A stretch of 14,823 nucleotides of DNA from Chloroflexota bacterium (GCA_005880525.1 VBFW01000010.1:1-14823); one strand, 5' to 3'. Positions 1 to 7,319 are shown, counted from the stretch's first letter. The notes: generated by a model not told the origin, from the sequence alone. A program made the numbers and translations.

Positions 1-13
1 TGTTTCCCAAGCT

Positions 14-913
14 TTGCTTTGGCATGACCGTCAGTCGGACGACGTCGTCGAGCGCCCGGCCCCGATCGAGCAGCCGGCCCCGACCGACCTCGAAGACCCC
101 CTGGGCTCCTACCTCAAGGAGATCAGCCGCGAGAGGCTGCTGACCAAGGAGGAGGAGGTCCAGCTGGCGAAGCAGATCGCCAAGGGCTCTCGTGAGGCCC
201 GGCGCCGAATGACCGAGGCCAACCTGCGCCTGGTGGTCTCGATCGCCAAGAAGTACCAGAACCGCGGCATGCCGCTGCTCGACCTCATCCAGGAGGGCAA
301 CCTGGGCCTGATGCGGGCGGTCGAGAAGTTCGACCACCGACGGGGCTACAAGTTCTCGACCTATGCCACCTGGTGGATCCGCCAGGCGGTGCTGCGCTCG
401 ATCGGCGACCAGGCGCGCACGATCCGGCTGCCCCTCCACATGGGGGACCGGCTGAACAAGCTCATGCGTGTGACCCAGCGCCTGACCGAGGGTCTAGGCC
501 GCGTGCCGACCGATGAGGAGCTTGGCGAGGAGCTCGCCTCGACGAAGCTCGAGGTTGAGGAGCTGCGCAAGCTGGCGCGGGACGCCGTCTCGCTCGAGAC
601 GCCGATCAGCGACGAGAGCGACACCGAGCTCGGGCACCTGCTCGAGGATGAGAGCGCCGAGTCGCCGGCCGACGCAGCCACCGACGCCGACATGCGCCGG
701 CAGCTGGACGACGTCCTGCAGACTCTCGACGCGCGCGAGCGGAGGGTCGTGCAGTTGCGCTTCGGCCTGCTCGACGGCCACCAGCGCTCGCTGGACGAGA
801 TTGCGCGCCGGCTCGGTGTCAACCGCGAGCAGGTCCGCAAGATGGAGCGGATGGCGCTCGACAAGCTGCGCCACGCTGGTCAGGCCGAAGGCCTGCGCGC
901 GTACGCGGGCTGA
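14..913 (+). CDS. RpoD-like sigma-70 family RNA polymerase sigma factor
   Basis: Directs RNA polymerase to promoters. From a TTG at 14 the product is 299 aa, but the frame is open to the window edge, so the true start may lie upstream. Visible parts are region 1.2 (DPLGSYLKEIS, about residue 28), region 2 with the core-binding stretch EANLRLVVSIAKKY and the 2.3/2.4 helix FSTYATWWIRQAV (W120, W121), region 3, and region 4 ending in the helix-turn-helix VNREQVRKMERMALDKLR (269-286). No long region 1.1 is visible. Two positions that read DNA differ from E. coli RpoD: Leu127 where T440 would be, and Lys276 where Q589 would be. This suggests a group-2 or lineage-specific sigma factor rather than the housekeeping one, but that is inference. 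It converges on the next gene with a 3-bp gap. Confidence 0.92.
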   Translation: MLWHDRQSDDVVERPAPIEQPAPTDLEDPLGSYLKEISRERLLTKEEEVQLAKQIAKGSREARRRMTEANLRLVVSIAKKYQNRGMPLLDLIQEGNLGLMRAVEKFDHRRGYKFSTYATWWIRQAVLRSIGDQARTIRLPLHMGDRLNKLMRVTQRLTEGLGRVPTDEELGEELASTKLEVEELRKLARDAVSLETPISDESDTELGHLLEDESAESPADAATDADMRRQLDDVLQTLDARERRVVQLRFGLLDGHQRSLDEIARRLGVNREQVRKMERMALDKLRHAGQAEGLRAYAG

Positions 914-916
914 CGA

Positions 917-1318
917 CTAGAGCGCCGACACCGCCACGTCGACGTGGCGCGTGCGGGGGCCGTCCCACTCGCATAGGAAGACCGCCTGCCACTGACCGAG
1001 CGCGAGGCGGCCTCCTCTCACCGGCGCAGCGCACTCCGGTCCCACCAGCGCGGTCTTGATGTGGGAGTCGGAGTTGCCCTCCGCGTGCTCGAAGCCGGCG
1101 TCCTTCGGCACCATCCGCGCGAGCTGCGCCTCGATGTCGTGCGCGACGTCGGGGTCGGCGCCTTCGTTGATCGTCACTCCGGCCGTCGTATGCGGAACGA
1201 ACACGTGACATGTGCCCTCCGCGACACCTGACTGGTTGACGGCGAGCGCAACCTTCTCCGTCACGTCGACCAGCTGCGCGCGGCGGCTCGTGCGAACCTC
1301 GAACGTGACCCACCCCAC
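917..1318 (-). CDS. yjbQ: YjbQ/UPF0047 family protein
   Basis: A 133-aa protein of the UPF0047 (YjbQ) family, about the usual length of 130-140 aa. Some family members are annotated as secondary thiamine-phosphate synthases, but the physiological role is poorly settled. Recognisable motifs are the central HVFVPHTTAGVTINEGADPDV block, the HxxxGNSDSHIKTALVG block and the C-terminal LGQWQAVFLCEWDGPR block. The family's conserved His residues (HTTAG, HIK) and the E/D-rich segment are present, so it looks intact. The start is a GTG at 1318. It lies 25 bp downstream of the YceI-like gene on the same strand, so the two are probably one operon. Its 3' end nearly touches the sigma gene, and its last codons contain an 18-bp perfect palindrome. 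Confidence 0.9.
   Translation of the reverse strand: MGWVTFEVRTSRRAQLVDVTEKVALAVNQSGVAEGTCHVFVPHTTAGVTINEGADPDVAHDIEAQLARMVPKDAGFEHAEGNSDSHIKTALVGPECAAPVRGGRLALGQWQAVFLCEWDGPRTRHVDVAVSAL
932..949. repeat. 18-bp perfect palindrome at convergent gene ends
   Basis: CGCCACGTCGACGTGGCG reads identically on both strands. It lies within the last codons of yjbQ, about 20 bp past the sigma-factor stop. It could fold into a hairpin in either convergent transcript, but no U-tract follows on either side, so it is not a standard terminator. It also encodes a plausible Arg-His-Val-Asp-Val-Ala segment, so it may be coincidental. Confidence 0.5.
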
Positions 1319-1343
1319 GGATTTGAGGGTACCGGCTCGCGGT

Positions 1344-2081
1344 TTACCTGGAGAAGCTGAGCTGGGCCTCGATCGTCACGGCCGGCTGCACCGTGGTGAA
1401 GCCGATCGACGGCGGCTGCACACCGAAGTCGGTCATGTTGGTCTGGATGGTCGCGACCAGTTGAGGCGCGCCGTTAACGACGCGCAGCTGAACGGTCGCG
1501 GTAACGGTCTTGGTCACGCCGTGGATGGTGAGGTCGCCGGTCACCGGAAATGTGACCGTCTGGCCGCTGTCGGCGCCGTTCGGGATCGCGACCGGCTGGA
1601 GCTTGAGCACGGCGCTCGGAAACTGGTTGACGCCGAGTGACTGCTGCACGATGCGGTCGCGATTGGTGACGTTGTAGCCCGCGACCGAATCGACGCTCGC
1701 CAGCCCGCTGAGCTGAACCGTGACTGTGCCGCCTGAAAGCTGGTACGAGCTTTCCGACTGGGTGATGGTCAGCTGTCCGGTCACGGAGCTCGTGCGCGCC
1801 ACGGCGTCATGTGTCGACGCCTGGCCGACGAACTGTTCCCTGACCCGATATCCCGCCAGCGATCCGGAAGCGACCTGCCACACACCCGCGAAGCCCGACG
1901 TGGTCGTGCCGGCCGGCGAGGGAGAGGCGGCCGCCGGCGCAGAGGGTGACGGCGACGCGAACGACAGGGCCGGCGGGCTCGTGCGCAAGCCTGAGAAGAA
2001 ATAGACGTAGCCCGCCGCGCCGCCGGCGAGTACGACGAGGGCCACCCCCGCCAGGATCGGGATCAACAGTCTGCGAGGCAC
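1344..2081 (-). CDS. Membrane-anchored YceI-like domain protein
   Basis: A 245-aa protein starting at GTG 2081. A short basic N-terminus and one transmembrane helix (about residues 5-28, LLIPILAGVALVVLAGGAAG) are followed by a Pro/Ser/Ala-rich linker (about 35-60). An extracytoplasmic YceI-like lipocalin-fold domain then runs from GVWQVASGSLAGYRVRE to the end. Typical YceI features are the WxVxxGSxxGYRVRE opening, the RTSSVTGQLTI strand, the FPVTGDLTIHGVTKTVT segment and a final strand of alternating hydrophobic residues. Family members bind isoprenoids or amphiphilic ligands in the periplasm, but the ligand here is unknown. It is the first gene of a probable operon with yjbQ and is divergent from the MHS transporter across 158 bp. 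The TM anchor suggests surface display in a cell where a free periplasmic protein would be lost. Confidence 0.88.
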   Translation of the reverse strand: MPRRLLIPILAGVALVVLAGGAAGYVYFFSGLRTSPPALSFASPSPSAPAAASPSPAGTTTSGFAGVWQVASGSLAGYRVREQFVGQASTHDAVARTSSVTGQLTITQSESSYQLSGGTVTVQLSGLASVDSVAGYNVTNRDRIVQQSLGVNQFPSAVLKLQPVAIPNGADSGQTVTFPVTGDLTIHGVTKTVTATVQLRVVNGAPQLVATIQTNMTDFGVQPPSIGFTTVQPAVTIEAQLSFSR

Positions 2082-2239
2082 GGCGGCAATCTTGAACCGG
2101 CCCGCTGGTAGTCCGCTGGGCGATTCCTGGGAGAAAGCTGGGAGCCCGCGCCAGGCCGCTCGTGCGAACTGCGCGCAAAAGTGCTAAACCAATTGATGGC
2201 TGTCGGTTTCGACAATTTCATATGCGGGGGTGGTTTGAC

Positions 2240-3652
2240 ATGTCGGATGTCGCGTCTTATTCGGCCATGGCGCCCGAGGAACGGCGAAAACAGATGTTGC
2301 GGGCGGTCGTCGCCAGCACGGTAGGCACCTCGATCGAGTGGTACGACTACTTTCTGTTCGCCACGATGGCGGCGCTCGTTTTCCCGGCGCTCTTCTTCCC
2401 GAAGTCGGACCCAGTTACAGGGACACTGAACAGCTTCGGCATTCTCTTTGTTGGTTTCCTGGCACGGCCCGTCGGCGCCTGGTTGTTCGGAACATATGGC
2501 GACCGCATCGGGCGCAAGGCCACGCTCATCGCGACGCTGATGTTCATGGGAATCGCAACGTTCCTGATCGGACTGATGCCGACCTACTCGTCTATCGGTC
2601 TGGGTGCCGCTGCCATCCTGATCGTCCTGCGCGCGTGCCAGGGCATCGGCGTGGGCGGTGAGTGGGGCGGCTCGGTGCTGATGTCCATGGAGTGGGGAAG
2701 CCAGAAGCGCAAGGGCTGGCTCGGCAGCTGGCCGCAGTTTGGAGTACCGATCGGACTCGTCCTCGCTAACGGCATCACCGCCCTGACGGTGACGATGGCC
2801 GGCCCCGCGACCTTTAACGCCTGGGCATGGAGGTTGCCCTTCCTTTTGAGCATCGTCCTCGTCGGCGTCGGTCTCTACATCCGGCTCGGGATCATGGAGA
2901 CGCCCGTCTTCAAGGCACTGCTGCAGGAGCGCCGCATCGAGCACGCACCTGTCAGGGAGGTTATCCGGCGCAACTGGAGAGAGATCATCCTCAGCGCTCT
3001 GCTGCGCCTCCCCGAGCAGGCGCCGTTCTATCTGTTCACGACATTCGTGTTCACCTTCGGCGCGTTTGCGACCAAGCTCGACAAGCCGTTCCTGACCTGG
3101 GCGGTCAGCACGGCGGGGCTTGTGTCCTTCATCACGATTCCTCTGTTCGGCCACCTGTCGGACGTGATTGGACGCAAGACGATGTATTTGATCGGCATCG
3201 CCGTCATGGCGGTATGGGGCTTCGTTTACTTTGGCCTCTTTGCCGCCGGCGTCGCGACCGTCGTCTTTGTCGTGATCGCCCTTTCTCTCATCCCGCACGA
3301 CATGCAGTACGGACCGCAGGCGGCCCTCATCGCCGAGAGCTTCACCGGTCGCTTGCGCTACAGCGGAGCGTCGCTCGGATATCAGCTCGCTTCAGTCATC
3401 GCCGGCGGTCCGGCGCCGATCATTGGGTTGTACCTCTGGTCGGGGAAGTACGAGTTGTTCGGCGCTTCATTTGTCTCGCCGTTCCCGACCAAGACGCCCT
3501 TTACGATCAGCGCGTACATCCTCATCTGCTGCGTCATCGGGTTCGCGGCCACTCTTGCACTGAAGAACCGCCAGGCCCTTGACCACACGAAGGAGTACGA
3601 GGAGCAGGGGGAGACGGAGGCCGCCGGCGCGCGTCGCCCAGTCATGGGCTGA
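2240..3652 (+). CDS. MFS transporter, MHS (metabolite:H+ symporter) type
   Basis: A 470-aa, 12-TM major facilitator of the metabolite:H+ symporter group, whose members take up organic acids, shikimate, proline/betaine or similar solutes. The substrate cannot be told from sequence. Hallmarks are TSIEWYDYFLFATMAALVFP at the start of TM1, the loop 2-3 motif GDRIGRKATL, the RACQGIGVGGEWGGS motif, and the second-half loop GHLSDVIGRK. The frame is open back to GTG 2162, with an in-frame ATG also at 2222. I chose ATG 2240 because a G-rich stretch (2226-2230) lies 9 bp upstream and MHS proteins begin shortly before the RRxxLRAVVAS segment. T-ending codons look more frequent than in its neighbours, hinting at acquisition. 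An intrinsic terminator follows 23 bp after the stop. Confidence 0.93.
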   Translation: MSDVASYSAMAPEERRKQMLRAVVASTVGTSIEWYDYFLFATMAALVFPALFFPKSDPVTGTLNSFGILFVGFLARPVGAWLFGTYGDRIGRKATLIATLMFMGIATFLIGLMPTYSSIGLGAAAILIVLRACQGIGVGGEWGGSVLMSMEWGSQKRKGWLGSWPQFGVPIGLVLANGITALTVTMAGPATFNAWAWRLPFLLSIVLVGVGLYIRLGIMETPVFKALLQERRIEHAPVREVIRRNWREIILSALLRLPEQAPFYLFTTFVFTFGAFATKLDKPFLTWAVSTAGLVSFITIPLFGHLSDVIGRKTMYLIGIAVMAVWGFVYFGLFAAGVATVVFVVIALSLIPHDMQYGPQAALIAESFTGRLRYSGASLGYQLASVIAGGPAPIIGLYLWSGKYELFGASFVSPFPTKTPFTISAYILICCVIGFAATLALKNRQALDHTKEYEEQGETEAAGARRPVMG

Positions 3653-3675
3653 CAAACATTCGTCGCGGACACCTG

Positions 3676-3704
3676 GAGGCGCCGCCGGTGCGGCGCCTCT
3701 TTTC
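3676..3704 (+). terminator. Rho-independent terminator of the MHS transporter gene
   Basis: A perfect 10-bp stem, GAGGCGCCGC (3676-3685) with GCGGCGCCTC (3690-3699), closes a CGGT loop and is followed by TTTT (3700-3703). It lies 23 bp after the plus-strand stop. The U-run touches the last codon of the convergent minus-strand exporter gene. Reading from the minus strand the hairpin is not followed by U, so it appears to serve the plus strand only. Confidence 0.85.
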
Positions 3705-5142
3705 ATGTGGCGGCTTGCCTTTCGAGGCTTTCCGGTACCCGCGCTCCTCGGGAGGTGCGCAGGATCACGAGCGACACGGCCAGCACGCAGGCCGAGAGCC
3801 CCGTGATGACGATGAAGTCGGCCCGGAGGCCCGCGGCCAGCTGGGCGTGAGCGGCCAGAGGATCGCGCGCGGAGCCGAGGTACAGCTGCAGCAGCACCCC
3901 CATCAGCGACACGCCGACCGCGCCGCCGATGGTGCGCGAGAACTGGTTCAGCGCTGTGGCTGCGCCACGCCGGTTCCACGCGACGCTCGACTGGATGACG
4001 ATGAGCAGAGGTGCCGTGAAGAGACCCATCCCGCAACCGATGACCAGCGAGCCGGCGGTCATCCAGAACGCGCCGAGCGTCGCCGGCGCCAGCGCGAGCA
4101 TGAGGCTGCCGGCGACAAGCGCGAGCGCCCCGGCCAGCACCAGGCGCTGATAGCCGACCCGGACAAGCATGAAGCCCGCCGTTGTGGAGGTCACCGGCCA
4201 TCCGATCGACATCGCGCCGACCGCTACCCCTGCCGCGTATGGACTGCCACCCAGCACCTGCTGCACGTAAAGAGGCACGTATGCGGTGACCCCGAACATC
4301 ACGGTGCCGGCGATGGCCCCGACCATGACGGCGGGTCCGATCACGGGACTCCGCAGCAGGTCGAGGGGCAGCAGCGGCCGGCGGCTGCGCATCTCGACGA
4401 GGCCGAATGCAGCCAGCATTGCGGCGCCGGCGCCGATCGCCCACCACACCGGCGCCGCGGTCTGGCTACCGGTGCCGAGGCCCCAGAGCAGCAAGCCGAT
4501 GCCTGCGGTGAGAAGGATCGCGCTGCGCACGTCGATGCCGGCGTCGACGACGGCCTCGGGGCGCCGTTCGCGGTGGCTGAAGATGAGCGTGCCCGCCACC
4601 AGGCCGATCGGCAGGTTGATCAGGAAGATCCACCGCCAGCCGATCGTGGACACGAAAACCGCGCCAAGGGCCGGGCCGATCACCGCCGCCACGGCCCACA
4701 TGCTGCTGAAGAAGCCCTGCAGCCGCGCTCGCTGCGGCAGAGGAAAGATGTCTCCGACGAGCGTGAAGACGACAGGCTGGATACAGCCCGCCCCGACGCC
4801 CTGCAGAGTTCGAAACACGATGAGCGCGGCCATGCCGGGGCTGGCGGCACACAGCATGGAGGCGGTCACGAAGATCGTGATGCCTGTCAGCAGCACCAGG
4901 CGGCGGCCGTAGCGATCGGCGAGTCGGCCCCAGATCGGCACGGTAGTGGTCGCGGTGATCAGATAGCCGCTGAAAACCCACGGATACAGCTGGAACTCGC
5001 CGAGTTCGCGGGCGATCGTGGGCAGCGCCGTGCCGACGACCGTCGAATCCATGGCAGCAACGAAGAGCGACAGCATCAGCCCTGCCATGACGCGCACCAG
5101 ATCCCCGGTCCAGTTGAGGCGCGTTATCGCCGGCGAGCTCAC
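3703..5142 (-). CDS. DHA2 family (EmrB/QacA-like) MFS efflux transporter
   Basis: A 479-aa drug:H+ antiporter-like exporter of the 14-TM DHA2 type. Diagnostic stretches are LDxT-equivalent AAMDSTVVGTALPTIARELG in TM1, the loop motif GRLADRYGRR, the TM4 motif FRTLQGVGAGCIQPVVFTLVG, the antiporter motif C region SSMWAVAAVIGPALGAVF in TM5, and the DHA2-typical GWRWIFLINLPIGLVAG. The start is GTG 5142, with in-frame ATGs further in that would cut TM1. Length matches the family and no break is seen. It lies 25 bp downstream of the small membrane protein at 5168-5512 on the same strand, so the two are likely co-transcribed. No TetR or MarR regulator is adjacent, so regulation and substrate are unknown. 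Confidence 0.92.
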   Translation of the reverse strand: MSSPAITRLNWTGDLVRVMAGLMLSLFVAAMDSTVVGTALPTIARELGEFQLYPWVFSGYLITATTTVPIWGRLADRYGRRLVLLTGITIFVTASMLCAASPGMAALIVFRTLQGVGAGCIQPVVFTLVGDIFPLPQRARLQGFFSSMWAVAAVIGPALGAVFVSTIGWRWIFLINLPIGLVAGTLIFSHRERRPEAVVDAGIDVRSAILLTAGIGLLLWGLGTGSQTAAPVWWAIGAGAAMLAAFGLVEMRSRRPLLPLDLLRSPVIGPAVMVGAIAGTVMFGVTAYVPLYVQQVLGGSPYAAGVAVGAMSIGWPVTSTTAGFMLVRVGYQRLVLAGALALVAGSLMLALAPATLGAFWMTAGSLVIGCGMGLFTAPLLIVIQSSVAWNRRGAATALNQFSRTIGGAVGVSLMGVLLQLYLGSARDPLAAHAQLAAGLRADFIVITGLSACVLAVSLVILRTSRGARVPESLERQAAT

Positions 5143-5167
5143 GCGATCAGGCTACCGGCAGCTACTC

Positions 5168-5512
5168 CTACAGCGACTTGAGGAGGAACGCGTTGTGCAG
5201 ACTCACCAACGCGAGAGCGACGGTGCTGCCGCGGATGGCGGCCAGCGTGAAGACGTAAAGGGCGACAGCGCCGGGGCGCTCGGTGCGCACCCAGCGCAGC
5301 GTCAGGAGGACCGCTGCCGCCCCCGCCAGCACCAGGGCGAACTTCACAAAAACGAACATCATCAGTCCGCCTTCGTTGATGACTGCGGCGCTGATGGGCA
5401 TCGCCTCAACGGCGCCGCGTGCTCGTCCCATCGCGGTGGTGAGGATGTCGGTGGACTGGATCGCTCCGAGCAATCCGATCCAGATGAGGCCCAAACGATG
5501 CCACGTGATCAA
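5168..5512 (-). CDS. Small multi-pass membrane protein, DUF5658-like
   Basis: A 114-aa hydrophobic protein with about three membrane segments (roughly residues 5-22, 50-70 and 82-102). The layout QSTDILTT, then an acidic residue (EAMP), then NEGGLMMFVFVKFALVL resembles DUF5658-type proteins, which have a DxxTT motif in TM1, a short E-P loop and a Lys in TM2. The function of that family is not known to me. The start is taken as TTG 5512, preceded by an in-frame stop and lacking a Shine-Dalgarno site, so the start is uncertain. It is transcribed towards, and probably with, the downstream DHA2 exporter, and diverges from the glycosyltransferase gene. Confidence 0.65.
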   Translation of the reverse strand: MITWHRLGLIWIGLLGAIQSTDILTTAMGRARGAVEAMPISAAVINEGGLMMFVFVKFALVLAGAAAVLLTLRWVRTERPGAVALYVFTLAAIRGSTVALALVSLHNAFLLKSL

Positions 5513-5622
5513 TCAATTTGGACAACGCGGGCGCTCAGCGAAGCACTCTGCATCAAAAGGCGCACAGCAATCCCTAAGGCTCCGCACAGGACATGTTTGG
5601 TCGCGCGCGGGATCTTCGCCGC

Positions 5623-6195
5623 ATGTCAATCAACACACGCCCGACCCAGACCGAAGACGTCCACTTCCGTGTCATCGCCCCGCGGCCGACACCCGTCCCC
5701 ACCCTGCACAGGCCCGCGCTCGACATCGTCGTGCCGGTCCACAACCAGGAGCAGGAGCTCGCGCGCGCGGTTCGGAAGCTGAGCTCATTGCTCCGCCACG
5801 CGTTCCCGTTCTCGGCCCGAATCACGATCGTCGACTGCGCGAGCACCGATTCCACGCGCGAGGTCGCCACAGCGCTCTCGGCCGAGCTCGCCGGGGTTCG
5901 GCTCATCCATCTGAACCAGGAGGCGCACGGCCGTGCGCTGGCAGCGGCGTGGATGACGAGCGACGCGAGGGTTGTCGCCAGCGCCGGCCTCGACATCGAC
6001 GTCTCAAACGTGCCCCAGCTGATCGCGCCGGTGATCTCGGGCCACAGCGAGATCTCGATCGGCGGCCGCTTCAAGGCGCTGCGCGCAGACGTTGCCCGCC
6101 GGCTCATCCCGACCGTGCTCAGTCGCAGCCGGCTCTTCGAGATCGAGCTGCTGCTGCGTGCGAGGCGTGCCGGAATGCGGATTCACGCTGCCTGA
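5623..6195 (+). CDS. Degenerate family-2 glycosyltransferase (internal and C-terminal loss)
   Basis: A 190-aa GT2-like protein; an alternative ATG at 5593 would add 10 residues. The N-terminal nucleotide-binding half is recognisable: DIVVPVHNQEQEL, then ITIVDCASTDST (family norm DNASTD, here Cys for Asn), then a LDIDVSN segment corresponding to the DxD metal-binding region, then VISGHSEISIGGR. In related actinobacterial GT2 proteins, as I recall them, this is followed by about 45 residues (an arginine-rich REVISR-type segment and a FSDAQCG motif) before the KALRADVARRL helix. Here GGR joins directly to FKALRADVARRL at about 6067-6075. The protein also stops at RAGMRIHAA, where homologues continue with a VPVDW-type strand. 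It is probably inactive or a pseudogene in progress, although the frame is clean. It is divergent from the DUF5658-like gene. Confidence 0.7.
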   Translation: MSINTRPTQTEDVHFRVIAPRPTPVPTLHRPALDIVVPVHNQEQELARAVRKLSSLLRHAFPFSARITIVDCASTDSTREVATALSAELAGVRLIHLNQEAHGRALAAAWMTSDARVVASAGLDIDVSNVPQLIAPVISGHSEISIGGRFKALRADVARRLIPTVLSRSRLFEIELLLRARRAGMRIHAA

Positions 6196-6228
6196 AGCCC
6201 GCTCGAGGCCTGTTTTACGCAAATTGAT

Positions 6229-6258
6229 TTGACGCGGAGCCCGTTCGGGGCCTAGCGT
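6229..6258 (+). promoter_or_regulatory. Putative sigma-70 promoter of the GH25-like gene
   Basis: TTGACG (6229-6234) and TAGCGT (6253-6258) are separated by 18 bp, close to sigma-70 -35/-10 spacing. A GAGGG Shine-Dalgarno-like stretch (6260-6264) precedes the ATG at 6270. No operator is evident. Confidence 0.45.
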
Positions 6259-6269
6259 CGAGGGCCGAC

Positions 6270-7022
6270 ATGAGATTCCTGCGCAGGACCACGCTGGCCG
6301 CCGTCGGGTCGGTGGCGATGCTCGTTGCCACGCACATCGGGGCGTTTGCGGCGCTCGATCCCTACGCCGGGAGCGGCTACGACTTCTCCTATGTGCAGTG
6401 CGGCGTGTCGGCTCCCTCGGCGCAGTTCGGGATCGCCGGCGTGAACGGCGGCTACCCGTTCACCTACTACAACGGATGCCTGTCGGCCGAGTACAGCGCG
6501 GCGCCTGCGGGCCACGCGTCCCTTTATGTCAACACTGGCTACGACCCCAGCTACACCGCGATCGACGGCCGGCACATGGAGGAGGACTGCGCGGGGGCAT
6601 CAAGCGAGGTCAACGCGACGCCCGCCCAGCAAGCCGCGTGGGCGGTCGGGTGCAGCGAGGCGGAGCGCGACGTCGGGTACGCGACGAGCCAGGGCGCAGT
6701 CGGCCCGGCAGCGTGGTGGCTCGACGTCGAGACCTCCAACAGCTGGTCGACCTCAGACCTGAGCCTGAACCGCTACACGATCGAGGGCCTCGTCACCCGG
6801 CTGCGCGCGTCCACCTCGGCGCCAATCGGCATCTACTCGACCTCTTATCAGTGGGGTGTGATCACGGGCGGGTATCAGCCGGCTGTCGACGCGACGTGGA
6901 TCGCGACCGGGCAGCGCACGCTGAAGCGCGCCCGCTCGTACTGCACCGCCGCGAGCTTCACCGGCGCGCCGGTCTGGCTCGTGCAGTACGTCGCGTCTTA
7001 CGACCACGATTGGGCCTGCTAG
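6270..7022 (+). CDS. Secreted GH25-like (lysozyme-type) hydrolase domain protein
   Basis: A 250-aa exported protein. Residues 1-27 form a signal peptide (MRFLRRTT, a hydrophobic core, then a cleavage-like AFA|ALD). The mature part opens with YDFSYVQCG and contains FGIAGVNGG, SLYVNTGYDPSY and, centrally, WWLDVETSNSW. The DVE triad matches the catalytic strand of GH25-type TIM-barrel muramidases and related DUF1906-like domains. The chain ends with PVWLVQYVASYDHDW, resembling the last barrel strand. Six or more cysteines fit a secreted, disulphide-bonded protein. A role in peptidoglycan or polysaccharide cleavage outside the membrane is inferred from the fold, not shown. It has its own promoter-like sequence and a GAGGG ribosome-binding site 5 bp before the ATG. 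The following 300 bases are non-coding. Confidence 0.75.
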   Translation: MRFLRRTTLAAVGSVAMLVATHIGAFAALDPYAGSGYDFSYVQCGVSAPSAQFGIAGVNGGYPFTYYNGCLSAEYSAAPAGHASLYVNTGYDPSYTAIDGRHMEEDCAGASSEVNATPAQQAAWAVGCSEAERDVGYATSQGAVGPAAWWLDVETSNSWSTSDLSLNRYTIEGLVTRLRASTSAPIGIYSTSYQWGVITGGYQPAVDATWIATGQRTLKRARSYCTAASFTGAPVWLVQYVASYDHDWAC

Positions 7023-7319
7023 GCCACATCCCAGTACCTCAGTTGAGGTAGGCCGAATTACCACTTCGGTGGTTGGCGGCGCTCCCGGCCCCGGTCGATC
7101 ATGGGAAAGCCGGCTTGCATTTAAGCCGTGGGGGTGAGATTTCTTTGTCAGCGGGAACGTGGCTGCACCGCGCCAATGATTCTCACGAACACGCTCAGCG
7201 ACGGCTGCCGGCAGGGGGTGTGCTGCTGGACGGAGCGGTCAAGCTGAGCTGACCGCCCGTGCCGGGAGGGCCGGGCGGGTCCCGGTCCTCCCCCAGCGTG
7301 CGAGGACGCGGCATCACGA
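7023..7319 (+). other. Non-coding region with consecutive hairpins
   Basis: I see no convincing coding gene here. Inverted repeats are unusually frequent: TACCTCA/TGAGGTA (7035-7050), ACCAC-TTCG-GTGGT with a UUCG tetraloop (7060-7073), CGGCTT/AAGCCG (7111-7128), GTGAGA (7134-7139) with TCTCAC (around 7180-7186), GCGGTCA/TGACCGC (7235-7256), and the strong 7264-7292 stem. The order hairpin, then TGGGGGTGAGA, then later CGAACACGCTCAGCGAC loosely recalls the ydaO c-di-AMP riboswitch, but key blocks do not match, so I do not call one. It could be a 3' UTR/terminator region of the GH25-like gene or a structured leader for the metallophosphoesterase. Confidence 0.4.
7264..7292. terminator. Very strong GC-rich hairpin, possible terminator or attenuator
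   Basis: GGGAGGG-CCGGG (7264-7275) pairs with CCCGG-TCCTCCC (7281-7292) around a 5-nt loop, giving a 12-bp stem with a single G-U pair. No U-run follows on either strand, so if it terminates it is not a textbook intrinsic terminator. It ends 27 bp before the first TGTATACA dyad. Confidence 0.4.

Noticed and set aside
2063..3298. Minus-strand 411-aa open frame opposite the MHS transporter
   Set aside because: Low-complexity Asp/Glu/His/Arg composition and antisense to a clear 12-TM transporter; no independent start signal.
3688..5181. Plus-strand 497-aa open frame opposite the DHA2 exporter
   Set aside because: Its product is a hydrophilic Arg/His/Asp/Gly-rich mixture with no domain logic, and the minus strand encodes an unmistakable MFS protein. 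It is a GC-driven shadow frame.
7090..7228. c-di-AMP (ydaO) riboswitch
   Set aside because: Only the hairpin plus GGGGGTGAGA order and a vague 3' block agree. The GGGGGACCCA-type block and the terminal pairing are not convincing without a covariance search.
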